Below, piece after piece: positions 1 to 5,561 of a stretch of 5,561 nucleotides of DNA. Each line of letters begins with the position of its first letter. Position 1 is the first letter of the stretch. The stretch is from Rhizobiaceae bacterium (GTDB taxonomy: Bacteria > Pseudomonadota > Alphaproteobacteria > Rhizobiales > Rhizobiaceae). The notes beneath the pieces are model-generated. The model made no database searches. It worked only from the letters and a program-made list of their open reading frames with translations, and was not told where the DNA came from. A program made the position numbers and the translations under genes. Location: NCBI GenBank assembly GCA_028865845.1, contig JAGWJK010000360.1:1-5561 (forward strand). The letters run 5' to 3'.

Positions 1-4
1 GTCA

Positions 5-520
5 TCATCCCCAGGCCCGCTCGCGGCGCGCTGGCTCGACCGTATGAAGATAGCCCGTAAAGGTATCGGGCGGCGACGAGCCGGTCAGTTGGGTGATGAT
101 CTGGCCGACTTCGCCGCGGTGATAGCCGCCATGAGCGATGACATGGCCCAGCATCTCCTGCCGCGACATCCGTCCGAAACCCCCGTCCGAGAATTTGAAG
201 GCGATCGATTCGGTCAGGTCCTCCGCGCTCAATTGCGCGACATAGTCGACATACCAGCGGTCCGTTTCCCTGACGGCATTGTAGAGTTCTTCGAAGGCCG
301 GGGCTTCGTCGCAGCCCGTTCTCGTATAGGCGTGCTCGCGGCGCTGCAGGTTCGAGACGAAGATCCGGTCGACGATGTGGGCATGATTGAGAATGAGAAT
401 CGCGGAACGGCGTTCCTCCGCGGGTATGCTGGGGCTGAGGGCGTTCAGGCCCGAGAACAGTCCTTCGTCGGCCCAGGCCTTGTATTGGAACAGCGACGTC
501 AAAAGCGTCTGCGCACTCAT
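5..520 (-). CDS. DinB-family putative metal-dependent protein
   Basis: This is a 171-residue protein of the DinB/YfiT four-helix-bundle superfamily. Members bind a divalent metal through three histidines, and some are thiol-dependent S-transferases or isomerases. The family takes its name from the Bacillus damage-inducible gene and is unrelated to DNA polymerase IV. Visible hallmarks are the N-terminal helix LFQYKAWADEGLF (about residues 10-22), the NHAHIVDRIF helix carrying His46 (His48 is also present), and the C-terminal GHVIAHGGYHRGEVGQI segment with His130 and His134. These supply the expected metal triad. Length is normal for the family. The ATG start is preceded on the minus strand by GGGAG (529-533) at 8 nt spacing, and the gene ends in two consecutive TGA codons (5-7 and 2-4). 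It is divergent from the TetR gene across a palindromic operator, so it is a probable target of that regulator (inference). The substrate cannot be read from sequence; a glutathione-dependent detoxification role would be a guess. Confidence 0.88.
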   Translation of the reverse strand: MSAQTLLTSLFQYKAWADEGLFSGLNALSPSIPAEERRSAILILNHAHIVDRIFVSNLQRREHAYTRTGCDEAPAFEELYNAVRETDRWYVDYVAQLSAEDLTESIAFKFSDGGFGRMSRQEMLGHVIAHGGYHRGEVGQIITQLTGSSPPDTFTGYLHTVEPARRERAWG

Positions 521-575
521 TTCGACTTCTCCCGATGATATCAGCCGTTGCGGCGGCCAAGTCTGAAACGCGCTC

Positions 576-604
576 TTTTCATGAATGAAATGTGAGCGTA
601 TGCT
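576..604 (+). promoter_or_regulatory. Candidate tetR promoter overlapping the operator
   Basis: A -35-like TTTTCA (576-581) and a -10-like TATGCT (599-604) are separated by 17 bp. Each matches 4 of 6 consensus bases. Transcription would start near 611, just ahead of the GGAG at 617-620. The -10 lies inside the inverted repeat at 588-611, which would suit autorepression. The boxes are weak, and no convincing promoter was found in the opposite direction for the DinB gene. Confidence 0.35.
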
Positions 605-611
605 CAGATTT
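588..611. promoter_or_regulatory. Inverted-repeat operator, probable TetR binding site
   Basis: The two half-sites AAATGTGAGC (588-597) and GCTCAGATTT (602-611) flank a 4-nt centre GTAT. Of 12 base-pair positions across the dyad, 10 match; the only mismatched pairs are 592/607 and 598/601. The core is TGAGC-N4-GCTCA. Size and symmetry suit a TetR-family homodimer. The site lies between the divergent DinB and TetR genes, 17 bp before the TetR start and 67 bp before the DinB start. Binding by this particular regulator is inferred from position. Confidence 0.72.
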
Positions 612-616
612 TACAC

Positions 617-620
617 GGAG
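617..620 (+). promoter_or_regulatory. Ribosome binding site that sets the TTG start of tetR
   Basis: GGAG lies 8 nt before the TTG at 629, an ideal spacing. The first downstream ATG (662) has AGGAG only 1 nt away, too close to work as its Shine-Dalgarno sequence. This favours the TTG start. Confidence 0.6.
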
Positions 621-628
621 CCATCTAC

Positions 629-1261
629 TTGACTACTCGCCTTTCGCCGGAACGCAGGAGCATGCGCAAAGCGCCGCGACAGCAGCGGTCGCGCGCCACG
701 GTGGACGCTATCGTTGAGGCGGCTGCTCGCATTCTGGCGCAACGCGGTTGGGCGCATTTCACAACCAATGAGGTCGCCGAGGCCGCGGGCGTCAGCATTG
801 GCTCGCTTTATCAGTATTTTCCCAACAAGCTGGCGCTCACCGAAGCGATCCTGCAACGGCATCTCAACGACATTCTCGTTGCGTGGTCGGCATCGGGCGA
901 CTGGAGCGAAACATCGACGCTCGACGAGCGCGTGTCGCAATTGATCGATGGCGTCATTGCTGCCCATTCGGTCGACCAGGCACTGCATCGCGTCCTGCTG
1001 AACGAAGTGCCGGCACCGCCGCGCTCTGCTTACGAAGAGTTCGAGACGGAATATCGGAAACGCTATCAGGCCTTGATCGCCACAAGCTCGGGCGAGCGCA
1101 ATCGTGCCCGCGACGAAGTGGCGGGGCGCATGCTCGCTGCCGCCATCGAAGGGGTCGTTCATACTGCGGCGAATCGCGATGAAGTCGAGTGGGAGGCCGT
1201 GAGGATAGAACTCGGCGATCTCGTTCGCGCCTATCTAAGGCATCGCCAGCAAACGGCTTGA
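629..1261 (+). CDS. TetR/AcrR-family transcriptional regulator
   Basis: This 210-residue protein has the size and architecture of a TetR repressor, a homodimeric DNA-binding protein released by a small ligand. The N-terminal HTH domain spans about residues 18-75, with helix one near RATVDAIVEAAARILAQRG, then FTTNEVAEAAGVS, and the recognition helix and signature VSIGSLYQYFPNK at 55-67. The remainder (about 80-205) is the helical ligand-binding and dimer domain, which varies too much to predict a ligand. The start is taken as TTG because GGAG sits 8 nt upstream; an ATG at 662 (residue 12) would still keep the whole HTH intact. It is divergent from the DinB-family gene, with a 24-bp inverted repeat between them covering its own probable -10. 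Autorepression plus control of the DinB gene is therefore the simplest model (inference). The downstream gene is convergent. Confidence 0.93.
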   Translation: MTTRLSPERRSMRKAPRQQRSRATVDAIVEAAARILAQRGWAHFTTNEVAEAAGVSIGSLYQYFPNKLALTEAILQRHLNDILVAWSASGDWSETSTLDERVSQLIDGVIAAHSVDQALHRVLLNEVPAPPRSAYEEFETEYRKRYQALIATSSGERNRARDEVAGRMLAAAIEGVVHTAANRDEVEWEAVRIELGDLVRAYLRHRQQTA

Positions 1262-1283
1262 GGCATGTGTGAGATGCCGATGG

Positions 1284-1296
1284 GCGGCGAAGCCGC
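1284..1296 (+). other. Small GC hairpin after tetR
   Basis: GCGGC (1284-1288) and GCCGC (1292-1296) form a 5-bp stem with a GAA loop shortly after the tetR stop codon. No T-tract follows on the plus strand, so it is not a canonical intrinsic terminator. It could weakly assist 3'-end formation of tetR. Confidence 0.25.
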
Positions 1297-1299
1297 GCG

Positions 1300-1324
1300 A
1301 AAAAGCCGGGATTTTACTCCCGGC
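1300..1324 (-). terminator. Intrinsic terminator of the yhhQ gene
   Basis: Read on the minus strand, GCCGGGA (1324-1318) pairs perfectly with TCCCGGC (1311-1305) around a 6-nt loop. Five T residues (1304-1300) follow immediately. It lies 24 bp past the stop codon of the minus-strand transporter gene. On the plus strand the hairpin is not followed by Ts, so it is oriented for the transporter and not for tetR. Confidence 0.85.
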
Positions 1325-1348
1325 CACTTCAATTCGGCTGGTTAGCGG

Positions 1349-1987
1349 TCAGGCGCGTGCCTGCTGCTGCGGCATAGGCTTCAGCACGCTCATCAGGGCG
1401 CCGTAAGGCACCAGCATGACAAGGCCGACGGTCATCTTCACGGAGAAATCGCCGATTGCCCAGGAAATCCAGCGCGGGGCGGAGATCTGGAAGACGCCGA
1501 GAATCGGCGCCCAATCGATGGCGAAGGGATCGTTCGGGCCGAAGAAGACGAAGAACGGCGCGAAGGCGAAGGAAAAGAACATCACCGTATCCAGCATCGA
1601 GCCGATCAACGATCCGAACAGCGGCGCGCGCCACCAGGCCTGACGGCGCAGGCGATTGAAGACCGAGATATCGAGCAGTTGGCCGGCGAGATAGGCCGAA
1701 CCGGAGGCGATCGCGATGCGCGGCTGAGCGGTGATGAAGGAAAGAGCGACGCCGACGACGAAGCCGGCAAATACCACCTTGCGCGCCGTCTGCGGGCCGA
1801 ACTGACGATTGGTCAAGTCGGTGACGAGGAAGGCGACCGGATAGGTGAACGCGCCCCAGGTCAGGATGTCCGCCAGATTGATGCCTGCAAACGAGGCCTG
1901 CAGCGGATACTGCACGAGGATGTTGGAAGCGACGACGACGAGCGTCATCAGGACAACGTAGATAAGGGTATAGCGTAGCTTCAGCAT
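1349..1987 (-). CDS. yhhQ: Queuosine precursor transporter, YhhQ family (COG1738)
   Basis: This 212-residue integral inner-membrane protein matches the YhhQ/DUF165 family, which takes up queuosine precursors (preQ0/preQ1) for modifying the wobble base of GUN-anticodon tRNAs. E. coli YhhQ has a similar length. Family features include hydrophobic helices near 5-27, 38-58, 71-90, 121-150 and 175-198, the TYPVAFLVTDLTNRQFG segment (48-64) with AR just after it, SGSAYLAGQLLDISVFNRLRR (95-115), and GSLIGSMLDTVMFFSFAF (125-142). The chosen ATG (1987-1985) begins MLKLRYTL and has AGGA at 1998-1995, 7 nt upstream. The frame stays open upstream to an ATG at 2083, but that extension is non-hydrophobic, contains a strong hairpin and has no family match I recognise. 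The mRNA leader at the start codon resembles a preQ1-I riboswitch, which would link expression to the pathway product. The gene lies downstream of rpmB on the same strand, separated by a terminator. Confidence 0.92.
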   Translation of the reverse strand: MLKLRYTLIYVVLMTLVVVASNILVQYPLQASFAGINLADILTWGAFTYPVAFLVTDLTNRQFGPQTARKVVFAGFVVGVALSFITAQPRIAIASGSAYLAGQLLDISVFNRLRRQAWWRAPLFGSLIGSMLDTVMFFSFAFAPFFVFFGPNDPFAIDWAPILGVFQISAPRWISWAIGDFSVKMTVGLVMLVPYGALMSVLKPMPQQQARA

Positions 1988-2013
1988 TTTTTTATCCTGG
2001 GTTATGCCACCAG
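1984..2013 (-). promoter_or_regulatory. Candidate preQ1-I riboswitch over the yhhQ start codon
   Basis: On the minus strand a 4-bp stem CTGG (2013-2010) / CCAG (2000-1997) encloses the 9-nt loop TGGCATAAC (2009-2001). An A-rich tail (1996-1987) then runs into the start codon. Loop GCA (2007-2005) can pair with UGC (1986-1984), made of the last two bases of AUG plus the next C, giving an H-type pseudoknot. From memory, the Thermoanaerobacter preQ1-I aptamer has the same order: stem CUGGG, loop UCGCAGUAAC, CCCAG, A-rich tail. Here the loop U and the C just before the 3' stem strand sit where the ligand-contacting U6 and C15 lie. The fold would bury half of the AGGA Shine-Dalgarno and the start codon, predicting translational repression. 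The weak points are a short 4-bp stem and one missing base in both stem and loop. Confidence 0.5.
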
Positions 2014-2067
2014 TGGAACGGAAGCACATGGCTTGCCGCCATGCGCCGGTGAAATCTGTCTGATCGT

Positions 2068-2085
2068 GCGTGCTATCAGGCACGC
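2068..2085 (-). other. Hairpin in the yhhQ leader region
   Basis: A perfect 6-bp inverted repeat, GCGTGC (2068-2073) and GCACGC (2080-2085), surrounds a 6-nt spacer. It lies between the rpmB terminator and the yhhQ start. No T-tract follows on either strand, so it is not an intrinsic terminator. It may be leader structure or an operator; nothing further can be supported. Confidence 0.4.
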
Positions 2086-2102
2086 TCCGCCGTCATCCAG
2101 GC

Positions 2103-2141
2103 AAAGCAAAAGGCTTGACCGGATATTATCCGTGCAAGCCT
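2103..2141 (-). terminator. Intrinsic terminator of rpmB
   Basis: On the minus strand AGGCTTG (2141-2135) pairs with CAAGCCT (2117-2111). An inner stem CGGAT/ATCCG (2132-2128 with 2124-2120) lies around an AAT loop, with 2-nt internal bulges on each side. The interrupted T-tract TTTTGCTTT (2111-2103) follows. It begins 34 bp after the rpmB stop codon. No T-run follows in the plus direction, which fixes the orientation. The broken T-tract may allow some read-through into the transporter gene. Confidence 0.72.
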
Positions 2142-2174
2142 CTCAGCTTATAGCGATGATCAGAAGAACGAAGC

Positions 2175-2474
2175 TTAGGCAGCGACGGCTGCTTCAGCGG
2201 TCTTCTTGACGATCTGGCGACGCAGCAGACGAGCGCGCATCGAGAGCTCGTTTTCGCTGGCCTTGATCAGGAACGCGTCGAGACCGCCGCGATGTTCAAC
2301 CGAACGAAGCGCTGCAGCAGAAACGCGCAGGCGGTAACGCTGGCCGAGAACGTCAGAGATCAACGTGACCTGGCAGAGGTTCGGCAGGAACCGACGCTTG
2401 GTCTTGTTGTTGGCGTGGCTGACATTGTTGCCCACGAGAACGGCCTTGCCGGTCAATTCGCACATGCGGGACAT
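2175..2474 (-). CDS. rpmB: 50S ribosomal protein L28
   Basis: The 99-residue product is bacterial ribosomal protein bL28, a structural component of the large subunit. It is recognised by the N-terminal [20 protein letters not shown], the following [10 protein letters not shown] block (24-33), the [22 protein letters not shown] core (about 48-69) and the basic [12 protein letters not shown] tail. This extended form with its Ala-rich C-terminus is typical of Alphaproteobacteria, which make L28 of about this length. The start is the ATG at 2474-2472 because homologues begin MSR-CELTG; AGG (2483-2481) lies 6 nt upstream. An in-frame ATG at 2552 would add 26 residues not found in the family. Residue 4 is Met where Val is common. 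A sigma-70-like promoter lies about 96 bp upstream, leaving a leader of roughly 90 nt. The neighbouring DUF3108 gene is divergent. Confidence 0.98.
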   Translation of the reverse strand: MSRMCELTGKAVLVGNNVSHANNKTKRRFLPNLCQVTLISDVLGQRYRLRVSAAALRSVEHRGGLDAFLIKASENELSMRARLLRRQIVKKTAEAAVAA

Positions 2475-2569
2475 GAAACACCTACTTTTGTTTTTCTTGG
2501 TCATCGGATAGTCGTTCCGGGACAAAGCCCAGCGCGCAATCCAACAGGCCATAATTGGAAAGTTGCGGT

Positions 2570-2598
2570 TCTATAGTCAGAGCGACGGGCCACGTCAA
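2570..2598 (-). promoter_or_regulatory. Sigma-70-type promoter of rpmB
   Basis: On the minus strand TTGACG (2598-2593, 5 of 6 matches to the -35 consensus) is followed after exactly 17 bp by TATAGA (2575-2570, 4 of 6 matches to the -10, TATA intact). A start near 2563 would give a leader of about 90 nt before the rpmB ATG. It is the best vegetative promoter match I saw in the window, as expected for a ribosomal protein gene. Confidence 0.65.
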
Positions 2599-2675
2599 GC
2601 CAAACCTTGGACTTTCCCGCAATTCCGTCAAAAAGCTGCTGTTTGGTGGGTGTCGCAGCGCGCGCAAGAAGCGCC

Positions 2676-2682
2676 TATATAT
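2676..2682 (+). promoter_or_regulatory. Possible -10 element for the DUF3108 gene
   Basis: TATATAT lies 30 bp before the ATG of the exported protein gene, in an otherwise GC-rich stretch. No good -35 hexamer lies 16-18 bp upstream, so the promoter is tentative. Confidence 0.28.
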
Positions 2683-2712
2683 CTGCCGCTGTTGTTGTTG
2701 AAGGCTTTGGGC

Positions 2713-3489
2713 ATGGATCATTTTGGAAAATGGCTTTTTATCGTAGCCCTGGCGGCAACGGCGCCCGGATTGGCGTCGGCCGAGGAATTGCGGCACGAAA
2801 CACAATATCGCGTATCGCTCGCCGGCCTGCCGATCGCACGGGCGGATTTCAAGACCGAGGTGAAGGACAAGCAGTTCACCATCGTCGGCGACATTACTTC
2901 CGCGGGGCTTGCCGACCTCGTAACCTCGATCGACGCGAAGACCAACGTCTCGGGCGTCGTCGGCGATACCAGGCTGCAGGCGAACCACTACACGCTCTTC
3001 TACAAGAGCGGAAAAAAGGAACGCACCTACGACGTCGCCTATGACAACGGCAACGTGACGTCGAATACGATCACGCCTGAACCGAAGCGGCCGGACAACT
3101 GGATTCCGCTGAGCGAAGGCGATCTGCGTTCAGTGCTCGATCCCATTTCCGGCATGATCTTTCCGGTCAGTTCCAGCCAGAACCTGTGCAACCAGAATCT
3201 AGCGGTCTTCGACGGCGAGATGCGCATGGACCTGAAGCTCTCGCCCAAGGGCTCGCACCCGTTTTCCACCGATGGCTTCAAGGGCAAGACCATCGCCTGC
3301 GGCGTACGCTTCACGCCGAAGAGCGGCTACAAGGGAACCCGCAAGGATTATCTCTATCTCGCCAACAGCAACGACATGGAGATCTGGTTTGCCAAGGCCG
3401 ATGTCATGAATGTATACGCTCCGGTCTATGTGCGTATTCCGACGCAATATGGGACGGTGACGATCACCGCCGTGAAATACGGCAGCTAA
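2713..3489 (+). CDS. Exported DUF3108 domain protein
   Basis: The 258-residue product begins with a Sec signal peptide: a short charged start (MDHFGK), a hydrophobic stretch WLFIVALAATAPGL, then ASA before EE, so cleavage is likely after residue 23. The mature part looks like DUF3108, a beta-rich periplasmic or envelope domain of unknown function. Recognisable pieces are the opening strand YRVSLAGLPIARADF (32-46), the YDVAYDNGNV segment (106-115), LDPISGMIF (142-150) and VFDGEMRMDLKL (165-176). Two cysteines, Cys159 and Cys196, could form a disulfide. The ATG at 2713 was chosen because it starts the signal peptide and has GAAGG (2700-2704) 8 nt upstream. The frame is open back to 2563, but that extension would precede the signal peptide and cross the rpmB promoter. 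A DMT exporter gene follows after 46 bp on the same strand, suggesting co-transcription. Its biochemical role is unknown. Confidence 0.88.
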   Translation: MDHFGKWLFIVALAATAPGLASAEELRHETQYRVSLAGLPIARADFKTEVKDKQFTIVGDITSAGLADLVTSIDAKTNVSGVVGDTRLQANHYTLFYKSGKKERTYDVAYDNGNVTSNTITPEPKRPDNWIPLSEGDLRSVLDPISGMIFPVSSSQNLCNQNLAVFDGEMRMDLKLSPKGSHPFSTDGFKGKTIACGVRFTPKSGYKGTRKDYLYLANSNDMEIWFAKADVMNVYAPVYVRIPTQYGTVTITAVKYGS

Positions 3490-3535
3490 GGCGAGCCTGA
3501 CCTGGCGTTCGCCTGGAAAAAGGGCGGGGGCTCCG

Positions 3536-4435
3536 GTGAAATTGCAGGCGACGGCCATTGGCTTTGCAGCGATCCTGATGTGGGCGTTTCTGGCGCTTCT
3601 CACTGCGGCTACCGGTAAGGTGCCCCCGTTCCAGTTGCTGACCATGTCTTTCGCGCTCGGCAGTCTTCCGGGGCTGCTGGTGCTGGCAGTGAAGCCCGCG
3701 CGCGTTGCCCACCTACACCAGCCTTTGCGGGTGTGGATAACCGGTATCGCCGGGCTTTTCGGCTATCATTTTTTCTACTTCACGGCGCTCAGGAATGCTC
3801 CACCGGTCGAGGCTGGGCTCATCGCCTATCTCTGGCCGCTGTTCATCGTCATCGGTTCCGCGTTGCTGCCGGGCGAGCGCCTGCGCTGGTATCATATCGC
3901 CGGCGCATTGATGGGCCTTGCCGGTACGGGATTGATCATCGGCCAGAAGGGCTTTAATTTCGATAGTGCCTATGCACTCGGATATGGCGCCGCCTTCGTT
4001 TGCGCCTTCATCTGGTCCGGTTATTCGCTGCTGACACGGCGCTTCGAAGCGGTCTCGACCGACGTCGTCACGATCTTCTGTCTGGCGACGTCGATCCTGT
4101 CGTTCTTCTGCCACCTCGGCCTTGAGCAGACGGTGTGGCCGGAGGCGCCGTCGCAGTGGATCGCGGCCATTGCGCTTGGCATTCTGCCGCTGGGTGTCGG
4201 CTTTTATGCCTGGGATTTCGGCGTCAAGAACGGCGATATCCAGATCCTCGGCGCTGCGAGCTACGCCGCACCGCTCTTGTCGACGCTGATCCTGATGCTC
4301 TTCGGTTTCGCGGTGCCGAGCTGGGGGATCGCGCTCGCCTGCCTGCTGATCACCGGCGGGGCAGTCCTTGCAGCTCATCGCATGATCCTGCGCCGGGATA
4401 GCGCCAACCCGGCACAGGCGGAAGCAGCGGAATAA
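3536..4435 (+). CDS. DMT-superfamily exporter, YddG/EamA type
   Basis: The 299-residue inner-membrane protein has two EamA repeats and about ten hydrophobic helices, as in the drug/metabolite transporter superfamily. It resembles the aromatic amino acid exporter YddG: an N-terminal helix ATAIGFAAILMWAF (5-18), IAYLWPLFIVIGSALLPGERL (96-116), CAFIWSGYSLLTRRF (156-170), and AWDFGVKNGDIQILGAASY (225-243) followed by APLLSTL. The last block corresponds to the YddG segment with AAWNVG and GSY, as I recall it. Substrate is likely an amino acid or a related metabolite, but family members differ and the sequence does not settle it. The start is GTG, with a G-rich purine tract (AGGGCGGGGG, 3521-3530) ending 5 nt upstream; the protein then begins directly at helix one. 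The hydrophilic tail (286-299) is cytoplasmic by family topology. The gene lies 46 bp after the DUF3108 gene and converges on the esterase gene with an 18-bp gap and no visible terminator. Confidence 0.9.
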   Translation: MKLQATAIGFAAILMWAFLALLTAATGKVPPFQLLTMSFALGSLPGLLVLAVKPARVAHLHQPLRVWITGIAGLFGYHFFYFTALRNAPPVEAGLIAYLWPLFIVIGSALLPGERLRWYHIAGALMGLAGTGLIIGQKGFNFDSAYALGYGAAFVCAFIWSGYSLLTRRFEAVSTDVVTIFCLATSILSFFCHLGLEQTVWPEAPSQWIAAIALGILPLGVGFYAWDFGVKNGDIQILGAASYAAPLLSTLILMLFGFAVPSWGIALACLLITGGAVLAAHRMILRRDSANPAQAEAAE

Positions 4436-4453
4436 CGCCACTTCGATCGTTTG

Positions 4454-5561
<1,108 letters not shown>

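Noticed and set aside
44..538. Plus-strand open frame of 164 residues opposite the DinB gene
   Set aside because: It is fully antisense to a well-recognised DinB protein, has no family resemblance, and is the type of shadow frame expected in GC-rich DNA.
611..1162. Minus-strand open frame of 183 residues opposite tetR
   Set aside because: It is antisense to a clear TetR gene, Arg/Ala/His-rich with no recognisable domain, and runs into the operator region.
1988..2083. Upstream in-frame start that would lengthen the YhhQ protein by 32 residues
   Set aside because: The extension contains a hairpin and the riboswitch-like leader, is not hydrophobic, and homologues start near MLKLRYTL, where a well-spaced AGGA is present.
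2475..2552. Upstream in-frame start that would add 26 residues to L28
   Set aside because: The L28 family begins MSR-CELTG, and the added peptide has no match to any ribosomal protein.
2563..2712. Upstream in-frame start that would add 50 residues to the DUF3108 protein
   Set aside because: It would place a long charged segment before the signal peptide and overlaps the divergent rpmB promoter. The ATG at 2713 has a good ribosome binding site.
3501..3516. Imperfect dyad CCTGGCG/CGCCTGG between the DUF3108 and exporter genes, followed by five As
   Set aside because: The stem is short with a mismatch and there is no T-tract on the plus strand, so it is not a terminator separating the two genes.
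3713..4441. Minus-strand open frame of 242 residues opposite the DMT exporter
   Set aside because: Its composition (Arg, Asp, Gln, Glu-rich) is the complement of a membrane protein. No domain is visible and the exporter frame is clearly the real one.

Overview
The window looks like ordinary chromosomal DNA from a high-GC alphaproteobacterium, most likely Rhizobiales/Rhizobiaceae (Rhizobium or Agrobacterium-like). The main evidence is a typical alphaproteobacterial ribosomal protein L28, together with a DUF3108 exported protein and strongly G/C-ending codons. There are no mobile elements, tRNA or rRNA genes, CRISPR arrays or integration signatures, and I did not find a new multi-gene defence or biosynthetic system.

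Layout from left to right: (1) a DinB-family putative metalloprotein (minus strand, 5-520) and a TetR-family regulator (plus strand, 629-1261, TTG start) diverge from a 108-bp gap. That gap holds a near-perfect 24-bp inverted repeat (588-611), probably the TetR operator. (2) A queuosine-precursor transporter of the YhhQ family (minus, 1349-1987) ends in a clear intrinsic terminator (1300-1324). Its start codon lies in a short pseudoknot-like sequence (1984-2013) that resembles a preQ1-I riboswitch. (3) rpmB, encoding ribosomal protein L28 (minus, 2175-2474), has a recognisable sigma-70-type promoter (2570-2598) and its own terminator (2103-2141). (4) A secreted DUF3108 protein (plus, 2713-3489) is followed after 46 bp by a YddG-like DMT exporter (plus, 3536-4435), so the two are probably co-transcribed. 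(5) A secreted alpha/beta-hydrolase esterase with an N-terminal CBM48-like domain (minus, 4454 to beyond 5561) converges on the exporter with an 18-bp gap. Its N-terminus lies outside the window.

Functionally the window is a set of small independent units: a likely self-regulated TetR/DinB pair, a tRNA-modification precursor uptake gene, a translation housekeeping gene, and two envelope or export loci. The observations most worth following are the candidate preQ1 riboswitch over the yhhQ start codon and the TetR-type operator between dinB and tetR. No stretch longer than 300 bases lacks a gene; the longest intergenic region is the 238-bp divergent region at 2475-2712.
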